Shown: piece after piece, positions 41,275 through 50,126 of the stretch | Layout of the letters: every line of letters starts with the position of its first letter | How positions within the stretch are numbered: the stretch's first letter is position 1 | Source of the DNA: Streptomyces sp. CA-278952 | Lineage (GTDB): Bacteria; Actinomycetota; Actinomycetes; Streptomycetales; Streptomycetaceae | Reading direction: 5' to 3' | Assembly (NCBI RefSeq): GCF_028747205.1 | Contig: NZ_CP112880.1 | Coordinates: forward strand, 186,001 to 250,000 | Length of the DNA stretch: 64,000 nucleotides | The notes under the pieces: generated by a model | What the model saw: only the letters and a program-made list of their open reading frames with translations | Databases searched by the model: none | What the model was told of the DNA's origin: nothing | Made by a program: the position numbers and the translations under genes

Positions 41275-41877
41275 ATGACCGACGACCACACCCATCACGT
41301 CCTGGACTTCTTCACTCCGCGTGCGGCCGGCTGGGACAGCCGGTTCCCCGACGACGGCCCTGCCTACGCCACCGCGGCCGGACTGCTCGGGCTGCGTCCC
41401 GGCGATGCCGTGCTCGACGCGGGCTGCGGGACGGGGCGCGCGCTGCCCGCGCTGCGGGCCGCGGTCGGGCCGGAGGGCACGGTGCTGGGGGCCGACCTGA
41501 CCCCGGCCATGCTGGAGGCCGCGGTGCGGGCGGGACGAGGGAACAGTGGGACGCTCGTCCGCGCCGACGTCGCGCGGCTGCCGCTGCGTGACCGAGTCCT
41601 GGACGCGGTGTTCGGAGCGGGGCTGATCTCTCATCTGGCCCACCCCGAGGCCGATGCGGCGGAACTCGCCCGCGTGGTCCGGCCGGGCGGGGTCCTGGCT
41701 CTGTTCCACCCGATCGGCCGGGCCGCCCTCGCCGCGCGCCAGGGACGGACCGTCACCGACGACGACCTGCGGGCCGAGCCGAGGCTGCGCGTGCTGCTGG
41801 CGGGTGCGGGGTGGCGGCTGGAGTCCTACACGGACGAGGACGGCCGCTTTCTCGCCCTCGCCGTCAGGCAGCCCTGA
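41275..41877 (+). CDS. Class I SAM-dependent methyltransferase
   Basis: 200 residues from the ATG at 41275. The SAM-binding motif VLDAGCGTGRALPALRAAVG is at residues about 44-63, followed by VLGADLTPAMLEAAVRAGRG, ADVARLPLRDRVLDAVFGAG and VVRPGGVLALFHPIGRAAL. This is a small-molecule methyltransferase of the Methyltransf_11 group. No substrate is readable. It is intact although it lies between decayed genes and was probably retained because it is separate from them. Confidence 0.85.
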   Translation: MTDDHTHHVLDFFTPRAAGWDSRFPDDGPAYATAAGLLGLRPGDAVLDAGCGTGRALPALRAAVGPEGTVLGADLTPAMLEAAVRAGRGNSGTLVRADVARLPLRDRVLDAVFGAGLISHLAHPEADAAELARVVRPGGVLALFHPIGRAALAARQGRTVTDDDLRAEPRLRVLLAGAGWRLESYTDEDGRFLALAVRQP

Positions 41878-41976
41878 GGCCGAGGGCACGGCCGGGCTCC
41901 CCGCCGTACGCGAAAAGCGTCCCAGCCAGGCTCTGCCGTGGCGGCCCCGCGCATGATCCGGCTGGGGCGCGTCGCG

Positions 41977-42879
41977 TCACTCGGCGGGGGACTGCGACGG
42001 GCGGCGGCCTGGAACCGGGCAGCCACGGACGCCCGGCGTGGGGAACGTACCGAGCTCCGCGATCTCGTACCCGTTCGGATATCCCTTGATCTCGGGGTTC
42101 TGGCGCGCGTAGTGGGGCGTCCTCCGGGGCGGCAGGAGCCGGACGGCACCAGCCCGGAGCCTGAGCGCGCCCCTGGTCACTCCGCGGGCCACCGGCCCAG
42201 GGCGGCGGTAGCGGAACGCGCCGAGCAACGAGTCGTCCAGGAGCGCGAGGCTGGCGCCGCGCACCAGCGGGGCGAGGGGCGCCGGGTACCAGGACGCCAT
42301 CAGCGCCAGGGTCGCGTCGGCTACCCGGCGGGCTCCTTCGTCCCAGCCGAAATGCTCGTGCTCGTAGGCGTCGAGGGTGCGCTCGAAGTCCTCGTAGGTC
42401 TCGGGAGCGTCCTTGATCCCCATATGAGCACCGAGCGTGCGGTAGTAGGCAGCGAAGGCGCCCCGCTCGTGGCAGCACAGACGTCGCCAGCCGAAGCTGT
42501 CCAGCCAGCGCTTCGGAGTGACGACGAACGTGCACAGGACGTAACGCATGTCGTCGTCGCTGATGTCGTAGCTGCGGTGCATCCCGTTGATCCGGCGGAC
42601 GGCGGTGCGGCCTTCGTCGGTGTCGAAGCCGTGCTCCACCACCGTATCGAGCAGCAGGGCGGTGTCGTCGTAGCGTTTCTGGGAGCGCTCCGTCAACTCC
42701 GCCGTCTCGTCGAGGAGTCGGCCGATGCTGGGCACGGCGTAGGTGCGGTACAGAGCCAGCTCGAGGGCGCGGGCGATGTCCCAGGGAAACTCGTGGGTGA
42801 CGGTGAGACGGTAGATCTCCAGGAAGTCCCGCTCGGGGTCGAGTCGCTGAATCTCTTTCAGCCGGTCATACCGCTTCAC
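41977..42879 (-). CDS. MpaB-like oxygenase (DUF2236)
   Basis: 300 residues from a GTG at 42879 preceded by GAGGGG. The DUF2236/MpaB family is indicated by VTHEFPWDIARALELALYRT, MHRSYDISDDDMRYVLCTFV, a central WRRLCCHERGAFAAYYRTLG block and the conserved DDMxYVLxxFVVTP motif. Family members include rubber oxygenases and enzymes acting on fungal meroterpenoids, and they bind heme. The C-terminus is Arg-rich. The substrate is not known. Confidence 0.78.
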   Translation of the reverse strand: MKRYDRLKEIQRLDPERDFLEIYRLTVTHEFPWDIARALELALYRTYAVPSIGRLLDETAELTERSQKRYDDTALLLDTVVEHGFDTDEGRTAVRRINGMHRSYDISDDDMRYVLCTFVVTPKRWLDSFGWRRLCCHERGAFAAYYRTLGAHMGIKDAPETYEDFERTLDAYEHEHFGWDEGARRVADATLALMASWYPAPLAPLVRGASLALLDDSLLGAFRYRRPGPVARGVTRGALRLRAGAVRLLPPRRTPHYARQNPEIKGYPNGYEIAELGTFPTPGVRGCPVPGRRPSQSPAE

Positions 42880-43005
42880 CACGCTGTCCCCTCGCTCGGC
42901 CGGACGTCCAATCTTACGCCGAGGCCTTCCTCGCGCCCGGGCCTTCGGCTTCAAGGTGCGCCGACGGACCGAGGGACGCCGGACCGCGCGATGAGGAGGC
43001 GGGCG

Positions 43006-43536
43006 ATGAGCGATGGGGAGGACACCGCGGCCGGTGCGGACGATGCGGTCGCCGACGACGCGCTACTGGTGCTCACCGCGATGATGCTGACGGCCGCACG
43101 GTTTCCCAGCGTGCTGGGGGACGACTACGTGGCAGCGTGGCGTGCTGGGGGACGACTACGTGGCAGCGTGCGGCATGCTCGCGCTCGAACCGTATGAGGG
43201 CCACGGGCTCGTCCTGACCAGCAGAGCGACACTGCGGGAGAGCAGGACGGCGAGCCCTCCACAGCCCTCCGGCACCCCGGTGTCCGCAGGGCCCTGTCGG
43301 AGGCGACCGCCTATACGAAGGCTCCGCCGCCCGGGCGGATCCGGTCCTCGTACGCCTCGGCCGACGCACGCACCCTGCGCGTCGACGGCCCGGGGTGGTC
43401 GATGGTGGCCCGGACCGACGACATAGCTCTGTTCCTGCTGGACGAGGAGCCCAGCACGGTCATTCCTGTCAGGCGCGGAGCCGCGCTGCCCGGACTGCTC
43501 CCGGCCCTCGACGGGTTGGCCGCCCGCCCCGCGTGA
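43006..43536 (+). pseudogene. Hypothetical gene interrupted by a 31-bp tandem duplication
   Basis: A frame begins at the ATG at 43006 with GGAGG upstream (MSDGEDTAAGADDAVADDAL, TAMMLTAARFPSVLGDDYV). A 30-base block at 43110-43139 is repeated at 43141-43170, a shift of 31 bases that throws the frame. The natural C-terminal part, PGVRRALSEATAYTKAPPPG and DGPGWSMVARTDDIALFLLD, ending at the TGA at 43534-43536, is in another frame. Deleting one copy brings only part of the protein back into frame, so another indel is likely. Function unknown. Confidence 0.7.
43110..43170. repeat. 31-bp tandem duplication
   Basis: The block CGTGCTGGGGGACGACTACG and its next ten bases (43110-43139) are followed by a G and then an exact second copy (43141-43170). 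Confidence 0.95.
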
Positions 43537-43569
43537 CATCCTCGTCGGATCACCCGGGGCGATCCGGGC

Positions 43570-43752
43570 TCAGCGGCCGATCTGCTTGCGGTTGATCCTG
43601 CGGAGCCTGCGTCGCTGGGACGGGTCCAGCAGCAGATAGCCCGCCACGGGAACGCCGATCACGATCAGCATCGCCCACCAGAATCCGATCAGGGGCCACA
43701 GGATGGCTGCCGCGAGCACTCCCCCGATAGCGACCTTCGCACCATTCGACAT
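43570..43752 (-). CDS. Small two-helix membrane protein
   Basis: 60 residues from the ATG at 43752, with AGGAGG at ideal spacing. Two hydrophobic segments (VAIGGVLAAAILWPLIGFWW and AMLIVIGVPVAGYLLLDPSQ) are followed by an Arg/Lys-rich tail. It is probably a small cytoplasmic-membrane protein with its charged C-terminus inside the cell. No family name is recognised. It may be in an operon with the desaturase gene, which lies upstream on the same strand. Confidence 0.7.
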   Translation of the reverse strand: MSNGAKVAIGGVLAAAILWPLIGFWWAMLIVIGVPVAGYLLLDPSQRRRLRRINRKQIGR

Positions 43753-43833
43753 GGTCCACGCCTCCTTCGCGGCCGGCGCCGCTCCTGGTTGTGTCAACGC
43801 GTCCGCACGCTCCAACGTTCCCCGTCGGCCGCG

Positions 43834-44904
43834 CTAGCGCAGCGGTTCGCCGACCTCGTGCATATGAGACAGCGCCTGCCGGTAGGACTCGATCAGGCCG
43901 GTCTCCGCGTACGGCATGCCGATACCGGAGCAGTGCGCCTTGACCAGGGGCTGGGCGAGGCGCAGATTGGGGCGGGGCATGCTCGGGAAGAGGTGGTGCT
44001 CGATCTGGTAGTTCAGCCCCCCGAGGAACCAGTCGGTCAGGGCGGCGCCGCGTACGTTGCGCGAGGTCAGGACCTGTCGCTGGAGGTGGCCCCAGCGCTC
44101 GCCGTCGGGGTCGGGCATCTCCATCCCCTTGTGGTTCGGGGCGAAGGCCATGCCCAGGTGGAGGCCGAACAGCGCGTGCAGCACCAGTGCGAAGACGATC
44201 GCCTTGCCCGGGGACAGTGTGCTGAGCAGCAGCGTCGCGTAGAGGGCGAAGTGCGCGGTCAGCAGCAGCCCCGAGACGGCCCGCTCCCGGAGGGGCTGGC
44301 GGCGCAGGAACTGGAATCCGTAGATCTTCAGGGCGATGCCTTCGAGCAGGAGCATCGGGAAGAACAGCCGCGCCTGGTTCCTGGTGAGCCAGCGGGCGAA
44401 CCCCTCACGCTGCGCCGCCTGTTTCTGGGTCCAGACCAGGGCGCCGACACCGACATCGGGATCCTTGTCGATGTGGTTGGGGTTGGCGTGGTGGCGTACG
44501 TGCTTGTCGTTCCACCATGCCTCGTTCATACCGAGGAGCAGATTGGCGTGTACGAGACCGATCAGCCTGCTCGTCCTGCGGTCGCCGGATATCTGGGCGT
44601 GCCCGGCGTCATGGGCGACGAAAGCCGTACGGGTCCAGAAGACCGCCAGCGGCAGGGTGAGAAGCAGGCTCCACCAAGTGTCGCCCAGCAGGACGAATCC
44701 GGTGATCACCGCGCCCAGGGCCGCCAGATTGGCGGCGATACCGAGCACATACCGGTCCGTGCGGCGCTCCAGCAGTCCCTGGTCCCGCACGGCGCGCAGC
44801 AGCGGCGCGAAGTCGCTCCCGGCCGCCGCCCCGCGAACGTCGGCCGGACGGTCGGGGCTGCTTTCGTCGGCGGGATCCGCAACAGTGGCTGTCGCCTGGG
44901 GCAT
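43834..44904 (-). CDS. Membrane fatty acid desaturase
   Basis: 356 residues from the ATG at 44904. The three His boxes are HDAGHAQISG, HVRHHANPNHIDKD and LNYQIEHHLFPSMPRPN; the final QxxHH box is typical of front-end or acyl-lipid desaturases. Four or so membrane segments (YVLGIAANLAALGAVITGFV, LLTLPLAVFWTRTAF) carry a di-iron centre. It would introduce a double bond into fatty acyl chains to adjust membrane fluidity. No cytochrome b5 domain is present, so an external ferredoxin is needed. Confidence 0.9.
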   Translation of the reverse strand: MPQATATVADPADESSPDRPADVRGAAAGSDFAPLLRAVRDQGLLERRTDRYVLGIAANLAALGAVITGFVLLGDTWWSLLLTLPLAVFWTRTAFVAHDAGHAQISGDRRTSRLIGLVHANLLLGMNEAWWNDKHVRHHANPNHIDKDPDVGVGALVWTQKQAAQREGFARWLTRNQARLFFPMLLLEGIALKIYGFQFLRRQPLRERAVSGLLLTAHFALYATLLLSTLSPGKAIVFALVLHALFGLHLGMAFAPNHKGMEMPDPDGERWGHLQRQVLTSRNVRGAALTDWFLGGLNYQIEHHLFPSMPRPNLRLAQPLVKAHCSGIGMPYAETGLIESYRQALSHMHEVGEPLR

Positions 44905-45160
44905 GACGTCTCCGGTCTCTGGAACATATGCGCTGACCTCATGGAACGTACGGACCGGGGGCGGGTGCGGGCCATGGCGCCACCACCCTGGTTCCCCTGG
45001 GGCAGGCCCCCGTGCCCGAGGGTGGGGCTGGCTGCACCATTGGGCCAGGCAAGGAGAAGGAGTGACGCACACCACATGACCCGACGGCCTGTCGCCGCTC
45101 GAAGTGGAGTACCCTCGGCGACTCCGCCCACTAGTCAAATTTGAGGAATCTGACATCGCT

Positions 45161-48100
45161 GTGCACAGGCACCCTGCGGCAACGCCCTCCGAGATCGCCG
45201 AACTGGCTCGCTGCTCCGCAGTCTTCGTCCCCGCGGATCCAGCCCGTACCGGCAGGATCGCGTTCTGGAACCCGGACGGTAGCACCCCTTCCGACACTCC
45301 CGGGCCTTTGTCGGAGCTGACCGTCATCGGAACCGACCTGCGACCCCGTACGGTGACGGCGCAGTACCTCCCCGTGCGGGACGCCCTGCCGTTGCTGACC
45401 CGGGCACGCGCCGTCGCGGGTGCCTCACCCGCCACCGCCTTCTGGGGCGCCGCCGCGCTTCTCGCTCTCCAGTTCGTCGCACGCGGCCTCCTGTTGCCAG
45501 GGCTGAGCGATAGCGACCACGACGCCTGGCGGATCGGGCCGTTGAACGCCGACGACCTCGAACGGATCCGGGAACTGGCGGCGTCGATGCCGCCGGCCGC
45601 CCACGCGACCCCCGCCCAGCGCGAAGTGCTCGGCCGCCTCAGCGCCGTCGGCGAAACGTTGCTGCCCGAACCGGAACGCCTGCTGCGCGCGTTCCTCGAT
45701 GCCGTCGCCGACGCGATGCCCCGTACGCCGGCCGCAGGATTCGCCACCTCAGGTCCCGCGTTCACCTCCCAGGAGCCTCAGCACCTGCCCGCGGGACGGG
45801 CCTGGGCGGCCGATGTGGCGGCCGGTCACGACGCGGGCGTGCGGCTCTCCTTGCGTATCGAGGTCGCGGGTGTGGCCTCGCGGCGGAGCGGCACGGAGGC
45901 GGGCCCCGAGGCCACCCCGGAAGCGATGGGCCCGGGATCGGGCCCGGGGGCGGTGGGTGCGGGGTCCGGTCCGGAGCTGGCCGGTCCGGAGCTGGCCGCC
46001 CCCTCGTTCCGTGCCGTGCTGCAGATCCACAGTGTCAGCGATCCCTCCCTCGTCGCCGACGCGGCCGAGGTGTGGGCGGGCGACTCGCGGACCGCCGCCG
46101 CGTTCGGGGTCCGGGCCCGGATGGACGCCCTCCTCACCCTGCGCCGGGCCGCCCGCGCCTGGCCGCCGCTGGCGCCGTTGCTCTCCGCCGCGGTGCCGGA
46201 CTCGGTGGAACCGGCCGACGAGGAGATCGCCGAGCTGTTGGGGTCGGCCTCGCGCGCCCTGGCCGCCGCCGGAGTACAGGTGCACTGGCCCAGGGAACTG
46301 GCCAGGAAGCTCACCGCGCGCGCCGTGATCGGCCCGGACGACCGGGACTCCACGGACCGGGAAGGCGTCGGGCAGGAGGCCGGGACGCGGGGACGCACCG
46401 CCGCGGACGTGCCCTCGTTCCTCTCCGCCGACGCACTGCTGTCGTTCGACTGGCGGTTCGCACTCGGCGACCAGAAGCTGACCCGCGAGGAGCTGGACCG
46501 GCTCGCCGAGTCCACCCGGCCCATCGTGCGGCTGCGCGACCAGTGGGTGCTCATCGACCCCGAGGAGGCGCGCCGCGCCCGGGACACCCAGGACCGCAAG
46601 GTCACCCCGATCGACGCTCTCGGCGCGGTGCTGACCGGTTCGACGGAGGTGGACGGCCGTCGCGTCGAAGTGGCGGCGACCGGCTGGCTCCAGCGGTTGC
46701 GGGACCGGCTGGCCGACCCGGAGTCCGCCGCCCAGCAGTCGATCGGACAGCCCGAGACGCTCACCGCGACCTTGCGCGACTACCAGCTGCGCGGCCTGAA
46801 CTGGCTGAACACCATGACCTCGCTCGGCCTCGGCGGCTGCCTCGCCGACGACATGGGCCTCGGCAAGACGATCACGCTCATCGCCCTGCATCTGCACCGG
46901 CAGAGCGACCGCGACGCGGCCGGCCCGACGCTGGTGGTGTGCCCGACATCTTTGATGGGCAACTGGCAGCGGGAGATCGAGAGGTTCGCGCCGGGCACCC
47001 CCGTACGCCGCTTCCACGGCGCGTCGCGTTCTCTGGAAGGCGTGGTGGACGGCGAGTTCGTTCTGACGACGTACGGCACGATGCGCCTCGACGCGCCCCG
47101 GCTCGCCGCCGCGTCCTGGGGCATGGTCGTCATCGACGAGGCGCAGCACGTCAAGAATCCGCACTCCGCGACGGCCAAGCAGCTGCGGACCATCGGGGCC
47201 CGGGCCCGGGTCGCGCTCACCGGCACCCCCGTCGAGAACAACCTCTCCGAGCTGTGGGCGATCCTGGACTGGACGACACCCGGTCTGCTCGGCCGGCTCG
47301 GCGCCTTCCGTACGCGGTACGCGGCAGCGGTCGAGAGCGGCAGCGACCCGGGCGCGGCCGAGCGGCTCGCGGCGCTGGTGCGGCCGTTCCTGCTGCGCCG
47401 CCGGAAGTCCGATCCGGGGATCGCTCCGGAGCTGCCGCCGAAGACCGAGACCGACCGGGCCGTGTCGCTGACGCCGGAACAGACCGGCCTGTACGAGGCG
47501 GTGGTCCGCGAGACCCTGGCGGAGATCTCCGCCGCCGACGGCTTCGAGCGCCGGGGTCTCGTGATGAAGCTGCTGACGGCGCTGAAGCAGATCTGCAACC
47601 ACCCGGCGCAGTACCTCAAGGAGGAACAGCCGCGGATCGCGGACCGGTCGGGGAAGGTCGAGCTGCTGGACGAACTCCTGGACACGATCCTGGCCGAGCA
47701 GGGTTCGGTGCTGGTCTTCACGCAGTACGTGCAGATGGCCCGGCTGTTGGAGGAACACCTGGCCGCGCGCGGAGTGGATACGCAGTTCCTGCACGGCGGT
47801 ACGCCCGTGGCCCGGCGCGAGGAGATGGTGAACCGCTTCCAGGCGGGCGATGCCCCGGTGTTCCTGCTGTCCCTCAAGGCTGCGGGCACCGGGCTCAACC
47901 TCACCCGGGCCGGTCATGTCGTGCACTTCGACCGCTGGTGGAACCCGGCGGTCGAGGCGCAGGCGACGGACCGGGCCTACCGCATCGGGCAGACCCAGCC
48001 GGTGCAGGTGCACCGGCTGATCGCCGAGGGAACGATCGAGGACCGGATCTCCGAGATGCTCGCCCGCAAGCAGGGACTCGCGGACGCGGTGCTCGGCTCG

Positions 48101-48175
48101 GGCGAGGCGGCACTGACCGAACTGACCGATGCGGAACTGGCCAACCTGGTCGAGCTGCGAAGGGGCGCACGATGA
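45161..48175 (+). CDS. SNF2/SWI2-family DEAD-like helicase
   Basis: 1004 residues from a GTG at 45161 (an in-frame GTG at 45104 is possible). The first 500 residues form a large accessory region (ELARCSAVFVPADPARTGRI). The SNF2 ATPase follows: ADDMGLGKTITLIALHLHRQ, the LVVCPTSLMGNWQREIERFA block, VIDEAQHVKNPHSATAKQL and a helicase C domain with GSVLVFTQYVQMARLLEEHL and RWWNPAVEAQATDRAYRIGQ. Such proteins move along double-stranded DNA. The SWIM gene overlaps it by ATGA and is probably its partner. The exact role, for example in repair or chromosome organisation, is unknown. Confidence 0.9.
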   Translation: MHRHPAATPSEIAELARCSAVFVPADPARTGRIAFWNPDGSTPSDTPGPLSELTVIGTDLRPRTVTAQYLPVRDALPLLTRARAVAGASPATAFWGAAALLALQFVARGLLLPGLSDSDHDAWRIGPLNADDLERIRELAASMPPAAHATPAQREVLGRLSAVGETLLPEPERLLRAFLDAVADAMPRTPAAGFATSGPAFTSQEPQHLPAGRAWAADVAAGHDAGVRLSLRIEVAGVASRRSGTEAGPEATPEAMGPGSGPGAVGAGSGPELAGPELAAPSFRAVLQIHSVSDPSLVADAAEVWAGDSRTAAAFGVRARMDALLTLRRAARAWPPLAPLLSAAVPDSVEPADEEIAELLGSASRALAAAGVQVHWPRELARKLTARAVIGPDDRDSTDREGVGQEAGTRGRTAADVPSFLSADALLSFDWRFALGDQKLTREELDRLAESTRPIVRLRDQWVLIDPEEARRARDTQDRKVTPIDALGAVLTGSTEVDGRRVEVAATGWLQRLRDRLADPESAAQQSIGQPETLTATLRDYQLRGLNWLNTMTSLGLGGCLADDMGLGKTITLIALHLHRQSDRDAAGPTLVVCPTSLMGNWQREIERFAPGTPVRRFHGASRSLEGVVDGEFVLTTYGTMRLDAPRLAAASWGMVVIDEAQHVKNPHSATAKQLRTIGARARVALTGTPVENNLSELWAILDWTTPGLLGRLGAFRTRYAAAVESGSDPGAAERLAALVRPFLLRRRKSDPGIAPELPPKTETDRAVSLTPEQTGLYEAVVRETLAEISAADGFERRGLVMKLLTALKQICNHPAQYLKEEQPRIADRSGKVELLDELLDTILAEQGSVLVFTQYVQMARLLEEHLAARGVDTQFLHGGTPVARREEMVNRFQAGDAPVFLLSLKAAGTGLNLTRAGHVVHFDRWWNPAVEAQATDRAYRIGQTQPVQVHRLIAEGTIEDRISEMLARKQGLADAVLGSGEAALTELTDAELANLVELRRGAR

Positions 48176-49578
48176 GCGATGACTACGAGGACGAGGACGA
48201 CTACGCGTACGGGGCGGAGTACGGGACGAGCGACGCGGCCGCCTCCGACGGGGGCGGCGACGGGGCGTCGCGGGACGGCCGACGCGGGGCGGAGCGGGTG
48301 TTCGCGGCGTTTTCCCCTGCGCAGGGCCGGGGTTTCGCGACGTCCTGGTGGGGGCTGGCGTGGCTCAAGGCCCTGGAGGACACCGCGCTGGACGGCCAGC
48401 AGCTCAAGCAGGGCCGGCGGCTGGCCCGGGAGGGCAGGGTCGGGGCGGTCTCCGTACGGCCGGGGCGGATCACAGCCGTGGTCCGGGACCGCGACGGCAC
48501 GGCCTACCGCAGCGATGTCCTGCTCCAGCAGCTCGGCACGGGCGCCTGGGACCGGTTCCTGGATATGGCCGTGGACCGGGCGGGGCACATCGCGGCGCTG
48601 CTGGACCGGGAGATGCCGCCGCATCTGGTGGAGGACGCGGCGGGCGCCGGTGTCGAGCTGCTGCCCGGCATCGGGGATCTGGAGCCGGAGTGCACCTGTG
48701 GGACCTGGGACCACTGCCCGCACTCGGGCGCCCTCTGCTACCAGGTGGCGCGCCTGCTGGACGAGGACCCGTTCGTCCTGCTGCTGATGCGGGGGCGCGA
48801 GGAGCAGCGGCTGCTGGACGAACTCCAGGTGCGCAGCGCCGCCCGCGCGGTCCGGCCGGGCGACGGGGAGCGAGAGGCGGCGGACGACGGGGAGCGGGAG
48901 GTGCACGGAGTCCCGGCCGCCGAGGCGTTCGCGGCTGCCGGAATCCTGCCGCCGCTCCCCACTCCCCCACCGGCCCCCGATGAACCGGGGCTCGGGCCTG
49001 CGCTGGACACGGCTACCGCCCCCGCGCCCGGGGTCGACCCGGTGGCGCTGCAGGTGCTGGCGGCCGACAGCGCGGTACGGGCGCACCGGATGCTGCTGGA
49101 CGCGCTGGCCCCGGGGCACGAAGGACAGCCGCTCCCGGTCGAGTTGACTCCGCGGCAGGACGCGGTACGGCTCGCCGCGGACACCCGGCCGGAGCCGCGC
49201 ATCGGGGCCCGCCTGGCCGCGGGATCCGGCCGCCCGGCCGCGGACCTGCCCGCGGCGGTCCGCGCCTGGCGGTACGGCGGGGTCGCGGCACTCGCCGTGC
49301 TGGACGAGGAATGGACGCCGGACCCGCAGGACCTGGGGCGGGCCCGTGCCCGGCTCGGCGAGGCGTGGGAGGCGGGCGAGCGGCCGGCCCTGCGGGCGAG
49401 CGGCCGGGCCCGGTGGACCGTCGCGGGCGCCGACCTCCAGCTCCGGCTGGACCGGAACGGGCGGTGGTGGCCCTACCGCAAGGAGCGCGGTCGTTGGGTG
49501 CCTGCCGGACCGGCGGACGACGACCCGGCGGGCGCGCTGGCGGGGGCCGACGGCGGGGCGGCGGACACGGCAGTCTGA
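48172..49578 (+). CDS. SWIM zinc-finger protein
   Basis: 468 residues from the ATG at 48172, overlapping the helicase stop. After an acidic start, an AFSPAQGRGFATSWWGLAWL block leads to the SWIM zinc finger CTCGTWDHCPHSGALCYQVA (about residues 164-183), with the CxC and CxH pairs that bind zinc. A Pro-rich and helical C-terminal half follows. SWIM domains mediate DNA or protein binding in SNF2-associated proteins. The strict overlap suggests that it forms a complex with the helicase. Confidence 0.88.
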   Translation: MSDDYEDEDDYAYGAEYGTSDAAASDGGGDGASRDGRRGAERVFAAFSPAQGRGFATSWWGLAWLKALEDTALDGQQLKQGRRLAREGRVGAVSVRPGRITAVVRDRDGTAYRSDVLLQQLGTGAWDRFLDMAVDRAGHIAALLDREMPPHLVEDAAGAGVELLPGIGDLEPECTCGTWDHCPHSGALCYQVARLLDEDPFVLLLMRGREEQRLLDELQVRSAARAVRPGDGEREAADDGEREVHGVPAAEAFAAAGILPPLPTPPPAPDEPGLGPALDTATAPAPGVDPVALQVLAADSAVRAHRMLLDALAPGHEGQPLPVELTPRQDAVRLAADTRPEPRIGARLAAGSGRPAADLPAAVRAWRYGGVAALAVLDEEWTPDPQDLGRARARLGEAWEAGERPALRASGRARWTVAGADLQLRLDRNGRWWPYRKERGRWVPAGPADDDPAGALAGADGGAADTAV

Positions 49579-50126
49579 ACCGTCCGGTCGGGGGGCTGGG
49601 GGTGCGGGTGGGGGCCTGGGCTGGGCTGGGCTGGGCTGGGGAGCCTCGGGCCGCGGGGTCCGCGCGTCGGAAGCGGGGGGCCGGGGCGCCAGGGACAGGG
49701 GGCGGCGGCGGGCGAATCCGTGGTGCGCGGGAAAGGGTGTCCCCGGCGCGGAAGCCTCAGCGCGGCGGCGGCACGCGGACGAGCCGCACGCGTAGGAGCC
49801 TCACGCGTCGGAGCCTCACACGTCGGAGCCTCACGCGTCGGAATCGCACGCGTAGGAGCCGCACGCGTCGGAGCCGCGCGCGTAGGAGCCGCACGGGCGC
49901 GAGGCGAGACTGTCCGGACAGTGGCTGCGGGGAACCGGATGTCCGGCGGGTTCGTCATCTGCATGGGCGGGGGCGATGCACGAACCGGGAGGCCGCCCCG
50001 GCTCAGCTCCGTAGGTACCCGCCCCGTCCTTGCCCTGCGCGTGTCTCCACCCTTGCCCCTGTCCTGCACTTGTCCCGCCCCGTTCCGTCCATGCCTCGGC
50101 CCCTGGCCCCGGCCTCAGGAGTGCCG
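49579..50126. other. Long GC-rich intergenic region with a repeat array and G-runs
   Basis: About 550 bases between the SWIM gene and the amidase gene. It holds GGG-rich runs at 49589-49641 (CTGGG repeated five times at 49616-49640) that could form G-quadruplexes, and a 15-bp repeat array (49778-49897). No convincing gene was found; repeat frames read as low-complexity peptides in every frame. The amidase promoter is expected near its 3' end. Confidence 0.7.
49778..49897. repeat. Eight imperfect 15-bp tandem repeats
   Basis: The unit is close to TCGGAGCCGCACGCG; eight contiguous copies start at 49778, 49793, 49808, 49823, 49838, 49853, 49868 and 49883 with a few substitutions each. Because 15 is a multiple of three every frame reads as pentapeptide repeats (RRSLT, VGASR or APTRA in different frames). 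Confidence 0.88.

Noticed and set aside
41938..43197. A long plus-strand frame covering the MpaB-like gene
   Set aside because: Antisense frame; the minus-strand frame has the family motifs. Only its last part, from the ATG at 43006, belongs to the interrupted gene.
45749..48013. A 754-codon minus-strand frame over the helicase
   Set aside because: Antisense frame of a GC-rich gene; lacks any motif while the plus frame has complete SNF2 motifs.
49778..49897. Possible CRISPR array
   Set aside because: Units are contiguous without unique spacers and no cas gene is present; it is a simple tandem repeat.
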